37,289 nt of DNA, taken from positions 30,940 through 68,228 of the forward strand of contig DEUB01000053.1 in NCBI GenBank assembly GCA_002362385.1, read 5' to 3'. Position 1 is the stretch's first letter; every line of letters begins with the position of its first letter. Under the pieces are notes generated by a model, which worked only from the letters and a program-made list of their open reading frames with translations, had not been told where the DNA came from and ran no database searches. This document shows positions 14,840 to 24,039 of this stretch, in pieces. The stretch comes from Lachnospiraceae bacterium UBA3273 (GTDB lineage: Bacteria > Bacillota > Clostridia > Lachnospirales > Lachnospiraceae). The translations under genes and the position numbers were made by a program.

Positions 14840-14894
14840 TGATGCAACTATGATGCAATTAATATGCAGTTTTGATGCAGCCGCGTTATATAAT
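14840..14894 (+). promoter_or_regulatory. Four 11-bp-phased ATGCA repeats upstream of a TATAAT box
   Basis: Four consecutive 11-base units start at 14840, 14851, 14862 and 14873: TGATGCAACTA, TGATGCAATTA, ATATGCAGTTT and TGATGCAGCCG. The core ATGCA recurs at exactly 11-base intervals on one DNA face. TATAAT at 14889-14894 follows, but no good -35 is present at 17 bases, so activator-dependent transcription of the lipoprotein gene is likely. The binding protein is unknown. Confidence 0.7.
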
Positions 14895-14944
14895 CCACAG
14901 TAGAAAATATTGATCGGATGGTCGATTAACAAAGGAGAACCGGA

Positions 14945-16540
14945 ATGAAAAAGGCACATTTATTTCTAATATTATTGCTCATAACGCTGCTGTACGGCTG
15001 CGGGGAAACGGGGGCGGAAGCAGAGCAGCCTGCTTTTGCAAAAACCGGAGGCTTGGAACTGCGGATTTCTGTAAAGCTGAAACGGTCTCTTGACAAGGGA
15101 CGGCGAAGCGTCTGGCGGCCTATAGAGATTCGCGATGAACTGCTTGCGGCTTATGAGGAGGAGTTGGTTCCTGTTACATGGGAAGAGGAACTTTCGGAAA
15201 CAGAATGGGACGAGGATATCCGCCCCTATATGGAATATGATTGGCTGCAGTATGCAGGTGCAGGTATTTATAAAGAATATACAGAAAAGTCTTACGTTAG
15301 GATGAGGCTTATGGATTTGAATATGGACGGGCAAAGAGAAATGCTGCTGATCCAGTCCGTTGATGGATGCGATTTTGTTTCCGTATATACGGTGGAAAAC
15401 GGAAGAGTTGTTTATTGCGGTCTGATTCCTGCTGACGGACCGGGGAAATCTTATAATCGTTGTTCTTTTTACAATTTGATGACAGATAAAGAACGGAAGA
15501 CGCATACTGCCGATCGTACAGGACAAACAGGAGGTCTGGAAGGCGGATTTTTAAATTTTTGGCCGGATTCTGATATAGACGTATATCAAAACGGGGAAGG
15601 AAAGTTTAAATATATAAGCAGTGTATGCTTATCTGGATGGTTTGAGATTTATGAGAGTACCTTTGACGGAAGGGAAATCACATGTGAACGCCTGTGCAGG
15701 GTAAAAACGGATCTTATTTATAGAAACTCAAAATGGAATTATTTAACGGCGGAAGACGATAAGAGCCCGGAAATAGACGATGGCGCTCTGACAAAGTTAA
15801 ACGGGCTGCTGGCGGAGCATATGGAAGGATATGAAAAAGTAAGGATACCATCTGTTGAGTCTGATTATGCGTTTCCTGTTCTCGAACACTCGCAAGACCG
15901 GGTAACAGAGGAGTGGGAACGTGTAAAACATAATAGGATTTTAACAGGCGGCATGCGGGAAAGCCTTGATAAAGAAGAGAGGCAGTCGGAAATCGTAAGG
16001 AATAACATCCGGGCGGGATTTATAAGAGCCATGGAGGGGGCTGTCACAGACGGGGAATCTGTCGTTGCACCGGGAGAGGATTTAAAGGAATTTTATGACA
16101 GCTACCCGGAAGAAGTGCGTTGGAGCGAGTCTACTCCGACCCAGATTGTTACTTCCATGGAGATAGAGGGAGGCGGTTACAGGAACATTTACTTTTTGAA
16201 TTATGACGATATCGGTTTTGATATGATCGGATATAATCAGCAAAATGGAGATACTTCTGAAAATCATTTGTATGTTTTTACTATAGACCTGTATACGCCG
16301 CGCTTTAGCACATCGAAAGGAATCAGGGTAGGGATGTCGGCAGACGAATTGCTAAAGGCGTATAAGGAGCTGGAAGTTGAACAAAATTACGCAAATACTT
16401 ATAAGGAAAGGTACATATATACTTATAAAAACGATAATCTTGAAATAGAGTTTTATGTAGAAGAGGGAAAGATTTCCAGCATAAGATTACATCGGACGGA
16501 TCTATTTAACCGGGCTGTAAAGGAGACGGAGGATTCGTAA
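14945..16540 (+). CDS. Large predicted lipoprotein of unknown function (531 aa)
   Basis: An N-terminal signal peptide ends in a lipobox (ITLLYGCGE, Cys19), so the protein is probably anchored on the outer face of the membrane. The middle contains RLMDLNMDGQREMLLI, a short Asp-rich repeat of the type seen in calcium-binding beta-propeller (FG-GAP/VCBS-like) repeats. The end (GIRVGMSADELLKAYKEL, then an EFYVEEGKISSIRL strand pair) resembles the small alpha/beta folds common in clostridial lipoproteins. I do not recognise a specific family. AAAGGAG precedes the ATG, and the promoter region carries phased repeats. It appears to be monocistronic. Confidence 0.75.
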   Translation: MKKAHLFLILLLITLLYGCGETGAEAEQPAFAKTGGLELRISVKLKRSLDKGRRSVWRPIEIRDELLAAYEEELVPVTWEEELSETEWDEDIRPYMEYDWLQYAGAGIYKEYTEKSYVRMRLMDLNMDGQREMLLIQSVDGCDFVSVYTVENGRVVYCGLIPADGPGKSYNRCSFYNLMTDKERKTHTADRTGQTGGLEGGFLNFWPDSDIDVYQNGEGKFKYISSVCLSGWFEIYESTFDGREITCERLCRVKTDLIYRNSKWNYLTAEDDKSPEIDDGALTKLNGLLAEHMEGYEKVRIPSVESDYAFPVLEHSQDRVTEEWERVKHNRILTGGMRESLDKEERQSEIVRNNIRAGFIRAMEGAVTDGESVVAPGEDLKEFYDSYPEEVRWSESTPTQIVTSMEIEGGGYRNIYFLNYDDIGFDMIGYNQQNGDTSENHLYVFTIDLYTPRFSTSKGIRVGMSADELLKAYKELEVEQNYANTYKERYIYTYKNDNLEIEFYVEEGKISSIRLHRTDLFNRAVKETEDS

Positions 16541-16645
16541 ACGTGCAGTAGGCCTGCCGTTTTGCCCGGACCTTGTATCGTTTAAAAAGTAATACTGCAA
16601 CCTTTTAACCGGTCATCCTGTTTTACTGTTGGGGAAGAATTGGTA

Positions 16646-16660
16646 GCAACTTAAAGTTGC
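16646..16660. promoter_or_regulatory. 15-bp palindrome upstream of the Xre regulator promoter
   Basis: GCAACTT-A-AAGTTGC is a perfect inverted repeat with a one-base centre, lying 22 bases before the -35 box. It is a candidate operator for the Xre protein or for another regulator. Confidence 0.55.
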
Positions 16661-16681
16661 GCCTTTGCTATTGACAGTTGG

Positions 16682-16710
16682 TTGATTTCATAAAATCCCG
16701 TATTTATAAT
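16682..16710 (+). promoter_or_regulatory. Promoter of the Xre/DUF6106/guaB region
   Basis: TTGATT (16682-16687), 17 bases, then TATAAT (16705-16710). A nearby TTGACA at 16671 has no -10 at a usable distance. Confidence 0.78.
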
Positions 16711-16732
16711 TTTACAGTGGAGGTATGGCAGG

Positions 16733-17140
16733 ATGGATTTCGCACAAAAGCTGACTAATTTAAGAATACAGAGGGGCTATTCCCAGGAAAAGCTGGCTGA
16801 AAAGCTCTATGTGAGCAGACAGGCCGTTTCCAAATGGGAAGTCGGCACAACATTGCCGGAGACAGAAAAAATCATTGCGATCAGTAATTTTTTCGATGTT
16901 TCTATTGACTATCTTCTGAAGGAAAACATCAATTTAAATTATACGGAAAACCTGGAGCGGACCGTTATTAAGTTTCTTGGCGCGGCACGGGACATGGACG
17001 GAATCTCCCAGAAGCTTGTGGAGATCATGAGGGACGGTGTTATAGACAGGGAAGAAAGAGAGCATTTAAAATATATTACAAAAGCTTTGGATGAAATAGC
17101 CGCCATCATTGAGGAGGTAAAACAGCGGTTAAAAATATAG
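16733..17140 (+). CDS. Xre-family helix-turn-helix regulator (135 aa)
   Basis: The Cro/CI-type HTH occupies about residues 4-62: NLRIQRGYSQEKLAEKLYVS, then RQAVSKWEVGTTLPETEKI, the usual form in Clostridia, with the FFDVSIDYLLKE end of the domain. The C-terminal part (about 75-135) is helical and ends in a short coiled coil (DEIAAIIEEVKQRL), probably for oligomerisation. It has its own promoter with a palindrome just upstream. It is followed 88 bases later by a DUF6106 gene and guaB in the same direction; co-transcription is possible but not shown. Its target genes are unknown. Confidence 0.88.
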   Translation: MDFAQKLTNLRIQRGYSQEKLAEKLYVSRQAVSKWEVGTTLPETEKIIAISNFFDVSIDYLLKENINLNYTENLERTVIKFLGAARDMDGISQKLVEIMRDGVIDREEREHLKYITKALDEIAAIIEEVKQRLKI

Positions 17141-17228
17141 GGCGATGGTCCATTTTCCTTATTGAAAAATTTCCTGAAATGTAATAAGATATTTTTATGT
17201 ACCTTTGAATATGGAAGGAATTGCACTC

Positions 17229-17723
17229 ATGAATGATACATATGTAGAATTACTGGTAAAAAAACCTGAATTAAAAGCAGCGTCGGCACTTCATAGCATT
17301 ATGATAGGTCTGGGTGCTGTTTTGTTTATAATAGGACTTTTTACTAATTTCCTGATCACGCTTTCGGGCCTTATGCTTTGGGGCGGGGCTTATGTGTTTA
17401 TTCAAAACGCCTGTATTGAGTTTGAATATCTGTATTTGGATAAGGAATTATCCATAGATAAGATAAAGAATCAGTCTAAAAGAAAAAAGGCTGCCTCTTA
17501 TAACCTTGCCACTATGGAGATCATGGCGAAAAAGGGGTCTCACAGGCTGGATTCCTACAATAATCTCAAGGTAAAGGATTTCTCTTCAGAGACGGACGAG
17601 GGGAATGCGTTTGAACTGGTTGTAGAGGGGACACAGGGACGGGAGCGCATCATAATTGATACCAATGAAGAACTGATAAAGGCGATCAGGATGGCGGCCC
17701 CGAGAAAAGTATTTACAGACTGA
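17229..17723 (+). CDS. DUF6106-like membrane protein (164 aa)
   Basis: The protein opens MNDTYVELLVKK and has two adjacent hydrophobic segments (about 24-44 and 47-65) forming a hairpin in the membrane. A cytoplasmic alpha/beta domain follows that ends in an IIIDTNEELIKAIR motif. This layout matches the DUF6106 family of Lachnospiraceae, whose role is unknown. The start is the ATG preceded by GGAAGGAA; a start eight codons earlier would place that site inside the gene. It lies 26 bases before guaB, in a likely operon. Confidence 0.75.
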   Translation: MNDTYVELLVKKPELKAASALHSIMIGLGAVLFIIGLFTNFLITLSGLMLWGGAYVFIQNACIEFEYLYLDKELSIDKIKNQSKRKKAASYNLATMEIMAKKGSHRLDSYNNLKVKDFSSETDEGNAFELVVEGTQGRERIIIDTNEELIKAIRMAAPRKVFTD

Positions 17724-17749
17724 TTATAATTCAAACGGAGGAAAAGGAA

Positions 17750-19207
17750 ATGGGTCAGATTATTGGCGAAGGAATTACATTTGACGATGTACTTTTAGTG
17801 CCGGGCTATTCTCAGGTAATTCCCAATCAGGTGGATCTTTCCACTTATTTGACAAAAAAGATCAAATTAAATATTCCCATGATGAGCGCGGGAATGGATA
17901 CTGTTACGGAGCACCGTATGGCTATTGCCATGGCAAGGCAGGGCGGCATCGGAATCATCCACAAAAATATGTCCATTGAGCAGCAGGCGGAAGAGGTGGA
18001 CAAGGTTAAACGTTCGGAAAACGGCGTTATTACAGATCCTTTTTCATTGTCTCCGGAGCATACCTTAAAGGATGCTGATGCATTAATGGCTAAATTCCGC
18101 ATTTCGGGGGTTCCTATTACGGAAGGCAGGAAGTTAGTAGGGATCATTACCAACCGCGATCTGAAGTTTGAAACGGATTTTTCCAAAAAGATAAAGGAGT
18201 GCATGACTTCCGAAGGGCTGATTACGGCAAAGGAAGGCATTACTTTAGAGGAAGCAAAGTCTGTTTTGGCAAAGGCCAGAAAAGAAAAACTTCCCATTGT
18301 AGACGATGATTTCAATCTTAAAGGATTGATCACTATAAAGGATATTGAAAAGACCATTAAATATCCGCTTTCGGCAAAGGATTCCCAGGGACGTCTTCTT
18401 TGCGGCGCAGGAGTAGGAATCACTGCAAACTGTTTAGAGCGCGTGGCGGCATTGGTGGAGGCCAAGGTGGATGTCATCGTTTTGGATTCTGCCCACGGAC
18501 ATTCCCAGAATGTCTTAAACTGCGTTAAGATGATAAAAGAAGCTTATCCCGACCTTCAGGTCATTGCAGGCAATGTGGCTACGGGAGAAGGCACAAAGGC
18601 GCTGATTGAAGCGGGAGCGGATGCGGTCAAGGTAGGTATCGGCCCCGGTTCCATCTGTACCACCCGTGTAGTTGCGGGAATCGGCGTGCCCCAGATCACT
18701 GCCATTATGGATGCTTATGAAGTGGCGAAGGAATACGGCGTGCCGATCATTGCCGACGGCGGCATCAAATTCTCCGGCGACATGACAAAGGCCATTGCGG
18801 CAGGCGGAAATGTCTGCATGATGGGTTCCATGTTCGCAGGCTGTGATGAATCTCCCGGTACTTTCGAGCTGTTCCAGGGAAGAAAATATAAGGTATACCG
18901 CGGCATGGGTTCCATTGCGGCAATGGAGAACGGTTCCAAGGATCGGTATTTCCAGACGGATGCAAAGAAGCTGGTGCCCGAAGGCGTAGAGGGCCGTGTG
19001 GCATACAAGGGAACGGTAGAGGATACCGTATTCCAGCTGATGGGAGGATTACGCTCCGGCATGGGCTATTGCGGAACGCCTACGATTGAAGATCTAAAGA
19101 CAAAGGGGCGGTTTGTGAAAATATCCGCCGCTTCTTTAAAGGAAAGTCATCCGCACGATATACATATTACAAAAGAAGCGCCTAATTACAGCATAGACGG
19201 AAATTAG
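17750..19207 (+). CDS. guaB: IMP dehydrogenase
   Basis: This enzyme oxidises IMP to XMP with NAD+, the committed step of GMP synthesis. The 485 residues are the full bacterial length. The N-terminal GITFDDVLLVPGYS, a pair of CBS domains (about 90-205), the catalytic loop GPGSICTTR (Cys303), the phosphate-binding GGNVCMMGSMFAG and the flap EGRVAYKGTV are all present. AACGGAGGAAAAGG gives a good ribosome binding site. The gene follows the DUF6106 gene closely. No purine riboswitch was seen upstream. Confidence 0.97.
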   Translation: MGQIIGEGITFDDVLLVPGYSQVIPNQVDLSTYLTKKIKLNIPMMSAGMDTVTEHRMAIAMARQGGIGIIHKNMSIEQQAEEVDKVKRSENGVITDPFSLSPEHTLKDADALMAKFRISGVPITEGRKLVGIITNRDLKFETDFSKKIKECMTSEGLITAKEGITLEEAKSVLAKARKEKLPIVDDDFNLKGLITIKDIEKTIKYPLSAKDSQGRLLCGAGVGITANCLERVAALVEAKVDVIVLDSAHGHSQNVLNCVKMIKEAYPDLQVIAGNVATGEGTKALIEAGADAVKVGIGPGSICTTRVVAGIGVPQITAIMDAYEVAKEYGVPIIADGGIKFSGDMTKAIAAGGNVCMMGSMFAGCDESPGTFELFQGRKYKVYRGMGSIAAMENGSKDRYFQTDAKKLVPEGVEGRVAYKGTVEDTVFQLMGGLRSGMGYCGTPTIEDLKTKGRFVKISAASLKESHPHDIHITKEAPNYSIDGN

Positions 19208-19248
19208 GATATGGTGTAAAGAGGATATCAGTTTTATGGGGATGGGTA

Positions 19249-21861
19249 ATGCAACAATATTTTAACAGACAGGAACTTCAAAAGGTGCAGGATCATTTCT
19301 GCACCTTAACTGGTTTATACGCATACTGCGTGGATAGCGAAGGCAGAAAAATAACGGAAATGTCCGGTAACAGAGAGGGCATTGGGATTTTGAATCAATA
19401 TATTCCCGAGGGAGAATTCTACCGCCTTTTCAAAAGAGTTTCCCAAAGCGGCCTGGAGGATATGGTCATAGAGCATACAGCCTATGCTAACATACGGCTT
19501 GCAGCCGTCTCGGTCAGGGAGTCCGGCATACAGGGGAATTGTTTTCTTATTTGCTGCGTTTTGGATGAACCGGCAGAAGGAGAGAAGTTGAAAATGCCGG
19601 GAAGGGGAATGGATCCCGATGCATTTTATGAGGCGTTGGATCTGATTGCCGATGTGGAGCGGAAAATGATAACGGCAGGAAGCGGGGCCATAGCGGAAAA
19701 GGGACCGGGAAAAGCCGGGGTTCCCGAAAAGAAGGATAAAAGGGCTTTTGCAGCCGTAAAGGCAGTGGCGGATATGCTCCGCCTTTCAGAAAGGGAAGGC
19801 TCCGTTAAAAATCTCGGCAGTGAAATTCTCTGCATTGTAGGGGAATATCTGGATATCAGCGGCGGAAAGCTGTTTCAGGTCATGGATGATCTGGAACATG
19901 TAAAAGTCGCCGGTAGCTTTTGCAAAAACGGTAAAAATTTTGAAGGGCAGCCTGCAAAGGAAACGTTTTGTTCCGACCTGCTTACGGGAAGCAGGCCTTT
20001 GTGGGTATCTTCGGATATGCTTTTATCCGCCGGCGTCAGGGGAGAAATGCTGAAATATCATCTAAAGGCATTTGCGGCATGGCCGGTTTTCATAGATGGC
20101 AGGGTTGGCTTTTATTTCTGTCTTTATGAAAGAGAGCGGGATAAGATATGGCAGGTGGAGGACCGTGAATTTATAGAGGCTGCGGCGAAAATCCTGCAGA
20201 AGAATCTGGAAAGCAGGCAGCAGAAAAAAGAGGTTTCGGAAGGCCGGAAGTTTGCTTATGAAATTCTGGACAATATGGGCATGGGCGTTTATGTGAAAGA
20301 ATCCGGAACCGGAAAGTGCCTTTTGGCCAACAGGCTCTTAAAAAAGACTTTCAAAAATGAACTGGAAAACGGGACGCTTAATATGCTTTTGGCTAATGCA
20401 AGGCCATTGGCGCTAAAAGAAGGCGCTTATGAAGTCTGTCATAGTGAAAGCGGCAGATGCTACGATCTATACCATGTGCCATTTACGTGGATCGACGGAA
20501 AAGCGGCAGACCTGTATTCCCTTTATGATGTTACGGATAAAAGGATCTATCAGAAAAAAATGGAACAGCAGGTTTATACCGACTTTTTAACAGGGCTGTA
20601 TAACCGCATATGTTGTGAGAGGGACCTGGCGGCATTTATAGACGCGGCGAAGAAAAACTGTGAAAAGGGCGGACTGCTCTATCTGGATCTGGATGATTTT
20701 AAGCATATTAATGACGGATTGGGGCATCAGTACGGGGACGTGCTGCTGCAGTCCGTATCCCGGGCATTCCAGAGAATCGAAGGAATAGGGGAAACCTGTT
20801 ACCGCATGGGCGGCGACGAGTTTGTAGTAATCGTGCCTCCTGATAAATTTTTCCTTCTGGAGGATATCATGGGAAAGATCCAGTCGGTTTTCGAAGAAGC
20901 CTGGTATTTGAAAAACAGCAATTATTATTGCACAATGAGTATGGGAGTCTGCATCTATCCGGACGACGGGGACAGCGTTGCAGACCTGATCAAAAAAGCC
21001 GATATATCCATGTATGAGGCAAAGCGAAGAGGGAAAAACCAGGTAGTCCGTTTTTCGGATAATTTAAAGACTTTAGCCGGCAAAAGGCTGGATATGGAAA
21101 AGAGCATGCGGGATGCGGCCAGTGCAGATTGCAGCGAGTTCAGCGTGTATTTTCAGCCTATCATTGATATACAAAGGGCCGGTACGCCATGTATGGGAGC
21201 GGAGGCGTTAGTCAGATGGAATTCTACTGCACTGGGGTTTATACCGCCGTCGGATTTTATTCCTCTGGCGGAATATCTGGGACTGATCACGCCGATCGGA
21301 AACTATGTTTTGAGGGAAGCCTGTTATGCCTGCAAAAAGTGGAATGACGACGGATATCCTGAGTACAAGGTCAATGTGAATTTATCCGTAGTGCAGCTAT
21401 TGCAGAAGGATATCGTGGACGTAATAAAAAATGCGCTCCGGGATACGGGAATTGTTCCCCATAATCTGACCCTGGAAGTTACGGAAAGCCTTGCGATCAA
21501 TGACATGAAGCGGATGAAGGAGATCCTTGGCAGAATACGAAAGCTCGGGGTACGGATTGCCCTGGATGATTTTGGAACGGGCTATTCTTCTTTAAATTAT
21601 ATTCGGGAGATTCCTTTAGATGTGATAAAAGTGGACAGGAGTTTTATAAAGGGATTGACGGAGGACGAGTATTCCCGATCGTTTATAAAGATGGTGGCGG
21701 AGCTTGCGGAGGCAATAGATGTAAGCATCTGCGTAGAAGGCATAGAGACCAGGGAGCAGTATAAGGTCCTGGAAGGCATGAAGGTAAGGCTGGTACAGGG
21801 GTACTATTTTGATAAGCCCCTGCCGAGAGACGAATTTGAGAGAAAATATGTAAGATCGTGA
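19249..21861 (+). CDS. PocR-GAF-PAS-GGDEF-EAL cyclic-di-GMP enzyme (870 aa)
   Basis: The domains in order are as follows. A PocR-type sensory domain (about 1-115, QELQKVQDHFCTLTGLYAYC) comes first, then a GAF-like region (about 170-325) and a PAS-like region (about 335-435). The GGDEF diguanylate cyclase domain has an intact RMGGDEF (521-525). The EAL phosphodiesterase domain has intact EALVRW (Glu652), NVNLSV, LEVTES, DDFGTGYSSL, KVDRSF and VEGIE. The inhibitory RxxD site before GGDEF is absent (IGET there). Both activities could be functional, and either direction may dominate. There is no membrane segment, so it senses a cytoplasmic signal. It has no output partner beside it. Confidence 0.93.
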   Translation: MQQYFNRQELQKVQDHFCTLTGLYAYCVDSEGRKITEMSGNREGIGILNQYIPEGEFYRLFKRVSQSGLEDMVIEHTAYANIRLAAVSVRESGIQGNCFLICCVLDEPAEGEKLKMPGRGMDPDAFYEALDLIADVERKMITAGSGAIAEKGPGKAGVPEKKDKRAFAAVKAVADMLRLSEREGSVKNLGSEILCIVGEYLDISGGKLFQVMDDLEHVKVAGSFCKNGKNFEGQPAKETFCSDLLTGSRPLWVSSDMLLSAGVRGEMLKYHLKAFAAWPVFIDGRVGFYFCLYERERDKIWQVEDREFIEAAAKILQKNLESRQQKKEVSEGRKFAYEILDNMGMGVYVKESGTGKCLLANRLLKKTFKNELENGTLNMLLANARPLALKEGAYEVCHSESGRCYDLYHVPFTWIDGKAADLYSLYDVTDKRIYQKKMEQQVYTDFLTGLYNRICCERDLAAFIDAAKKNCEKGGLLYLDLDDFKHINDGLGHQYGDVLLQSVSRAFQRIEGIGETCYRMGGDEFVVIVPPDKFFLLEDIMGKIQSVFEEAWYLKNSNYYCTMSMGVCIYPDDGDSVADLIKKADISMYEAKRRGKNQVVRFSDNLKTLAGKRLDMEKSMRDAASADCSEFSVYFQPIIDIQRAGTPCMGAEALVRWNSTALGFIPPSDFIPLAEYLGLITPIGNYVLREACYACKKWNDDGYPEYKVNVNLSVVQLLQKDIVDVIKNALRDTGIVPHNLTLEVTESLAINDMKRMKEILGRIRKLGVRIALDDFGTGYSSLNYIREIPLDVIKVDRSFIKGLTEDEYSRSFIKMVAELAEAIDVSICVEGIETREQYKVLEGMKVRLVQGYYFDKPLPRDEFERKYVRS

Positions 21862-21867
21862 TATAAT
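21859..21867 (+). promoter_or_regulatory. Extended -10 promoter for the DUF2339-like gene
   Basis: TGATATAAT (TG-N-TATAAT) overlaps the stop codon of the upstream gene. No good -35 is present, which is typical of extended -10 promoters. Confidence 0.55.
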
Positions 21868-21955
21868 GAGCGTTAGTGAGGAGAGTATGCTTGCATATTC
21901 GACGAACGGCGAATGGCGATCATGAATTTCTGATTGATGATATAAGGGGGAAAAC

Positions 21956-23971
21956 ATGGAAACGGATATGGACAGGCAAAAACAGAGTGGGATAAAACAG
22001 CAGGGCAGCACGTCGGAGTGCCTTGAACAAGCCGTAACCGACCGGTTTGCGGCACTTAAGGAACGGATCATTGCCCTGAAAAGGGAATGCGCGGATGCGG
22101 CGTTTTGTGCGTATCTGGATCAGAAGTGGATGGAACTGCAGGGAACGGAAAACGCCCTGTATCAACTGGAGCAGTCTATTGAACAGGGATATCGGCAGTA
22201 TTTGGCCAGAACATCCTGTCAGCAGCCGGTGCAGTCCCAGACCATGTACCGTATGCAGATGGAACCGGTGCAGCAGCCCCAGACCGTATATCGTCCACAG
22301 ATGGAGCAATCGGTCAATCAGCAGAATATGTATCATATGCAAATGGAGCAGTCCGTAAATCAACAGACCATGTACCGTATGCAGATGAAACCGGTGCAGC
22401 AGTCAGTATCGGCACAGGCGGCGTATGTACAGCCGTCCCCGCAGGCCGTATACAACCAGCCGACGCCCTATTCCAGACAGGAAAATCCGCAGAAATCCGT
22501 GGAATTTAAGGTGGGTACGGTCATATTCGGCGTGGTTGGCATTGCCTTTTTGCTGGTTGCTTTTATAACCTTCGGTCTTAATTTCATGAACAATATACTG
22601 CAGGGGATATTTCTTTACGCCATTGGCATTGTGCTGATCGCCTCATCGGAACTGTTTGTTTTTAAAAGGATCGAGAAATTTTCCTACTGCCTGACGGGCT
22701 TAGGGATCAGCAGTCTCTATGTGGTTACGCTGTTAAACTATATTTATCTGGCTATATTTCCCGCATGGGTGGCTCTTCTCATTACCCTTATTCTGACCTC
22801 CTTTTTCTTTTACTTAAGCAGGAAAAAGGATTCGGGAATGATACGGATCATCTGTCTGATCGGCTGCTATCTTTCACTGGTGCCCATCCATCAGCTGAAG
22901 AGCCAGCTGGAATTTTTGATGCCTGCATTGGTTGTTTTCCTTGTAAATCTGGCGGGCGTTTACTGCCCGGTAAAAAAACGGCGGAAGGTCGTGGATCACA
23001 TACAGTACATCTGCAGTTTTACGGTCATTTTTTATCTGATCTACCTGCAATGGCTTTCGGGTCTTCAGATGTGGCCGGTTTATGTTCTTGTATGTGCGGA
23101 TATACTGACGCTCCACCTGTTGTATTATAGGACGGAGGAGGAAGCGAGCTACCGTGTTCTGTACTTTCTGGGACAGGGCGTTCATCTGGGATGCCTTCTG
23201 TATATCGGGCATTATGAGGAATGGCTTCATTTCGGCGTCATAGGCGTGCTGGTTCTGTGCGCGGCCCTTACAGCCTTGTTTTTTAAGAAAAGAATACGTT
23301 TTGCACCTTATCTGTTCATAGCGGCATACAGCATTCTGGCTTATCTTATGGACGGGCAGTCCTTCTGGCTTTCCCTTGCCTGCCTTTTGGTATTTGCCGT
23401 TAACAAGGGATGCGTCCGCTTTTTTAAAGAGTTTCCGGTGCCGGATGCCGTTTATACTATGCTCTCCGCAATCGGGGTCTGCCTGTTTATGCGCAGTGAC
23501 GATCTTCGGTTATTGGGATATACTTATGGGGCTTGTATTCTGCTTTCCTGCTGTTTTATGAAAAAATTCCGCAAATACCATATATTTACGGCTCTGACCT
23601 TTGGATGGCTGTTTTTGCTGACAGAGGACTGTGAAGCGTTTTTGGGCAGTATCCTGATCTGTACCCTTGCTGCCATCGCCATTGGGGCGGGCTTTTATAT
23701 GAAGGACAAAAGCGTCAGGATCTACGGACTGGTCTTAACGATTTTCGTGGCGTTAAAGCTGGTTATCTTTGACTTCCACGGCGCTTCGGCACAGATCCGT
23801 ATTTTGGTATTCTTAATCGTAGGGCTGTTGATCCTGGGAATCTCTTTCGGCTATATTTATCTGGAAAAAAGGCTGAATGAGGAGGAAAGAAGGCGACTTG
23901 CGGCGGCCGGAAAAAGAGAGGAGCAGGAACAGGAAAGGGAGAATATCACACCAACGGAATTGAATTTCTAA
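21956..23971 (+). CDS. DUF2339-like polytopic membrane protein with Gln-rich repeat linker (671 aa)
   Basis: The N-terminal 85 residues are a charged helical/coiled-coil region. A Gln/Met/Tyr-rich linker with four 14-residue repeats (about 95-149) comes next, then at least 16 hydrophobic segments from about residue 185 to 645 and a charged C-terminal tail (NEEERRRLAAAGKREEQEQE). The coiled coil, low-complexity linker and many-TM layout, and the first membrane block VGTVIFGVVGIAFLLVAF, resemble DUF2339 proteins, whose function is not established. GGGGGA precedes the ATG. Family membership is by architecture and moderate similarity only. Confidence 0.72.
   Translation: METDMDRQKQSGIKQQGSTSECLEQAVTDRFAALKERIIALKRECADAAFCAYLDQKWMELQGTENALYQLEQSIEQGYRQYLARTSCQQPVQSQTMYRMQMEPVQQPQTVYRPQMEQSVNQQNMYHMQMEQSVNQQTMYRMQMKPVQQSVSAQAAYVQPSPQAVYNQPTPYSRQENPQKSVEFKVGTVIFGVVGIAFLLVAFITFGLNFMNNILQGIFLYAIGIVLIASSELFVFKRIEKFSYCLTGLGISSLYVVTLLNYIYLAIFPAWVALLITLILTSFFFYLSRKKDSGMIRIICLIGCYLSLVPIHQLKSQLEFLMPALVVFLVNLAGVYCPVKKRRKVVDHIQYICSFTVIFYLIYLQWLSGLQMWPVYVLVCADILTLHLLYYRTEEEASYRVLYFLGQGVHLGCLLYIGHYEEWLHFGVIGVLVLCAALTALFFKKRIRFAPYLFIAAYSILAYLMDGQSFWLSLACLLVFAVNKGCVRFFKEFPVPDAVYTMLSAIGVCLFMRSDDLRLLGYTYGACILLSCCFMKKFRKYHIFTALTFGWLFLLTEDCEAFLGSILICTLAAIAIGAGFYMKDKSVRIYGLVLTIFVALKLVIFDFHGASAQIRILVFLIVGLLILGISFGYIYLEKRLNEEERRRLAAAGKREEQEQERENITPTELNF
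22238..22402 (+). repeat. 42-bp tandem repeat, four units, inside the DUF2339-like gene
   Basis: Four in-frame units of 14, 14, 14 and 13 codons read QTMYRMQMEPVQQP, QTVYRPQMEQSVNQ, QNMYHMQMEQSVNQ and QTMYRMQMKPVQQ. Units one and four are most alike, and so are two and three, which suggests block duplication. Confidence 0.85.
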
Positions 23972-23988
23972 TAGGAGTATGGTAGAAT
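23960..23988 (+). promoter_or_regulatory. Promoter of glnS
   Basis: TTGAAT (23960-23965), a 17-base spacer and TAGAAT (23983-23988). The -35 lies inside the last codons of the upstream gene. Confidence 0.75.
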
Positions 23989-24039
23989 AGTATTAATTTG
24001 AGCGGGAAATCGATTCCGCGGATCTTGGGAGCTGACATA

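Noticed and set aside
23972..24039. T-box leader for glnS
   Set aside because: The region before glnS is under 70 bases and lacks T-box specifier and antiterminator motifs.
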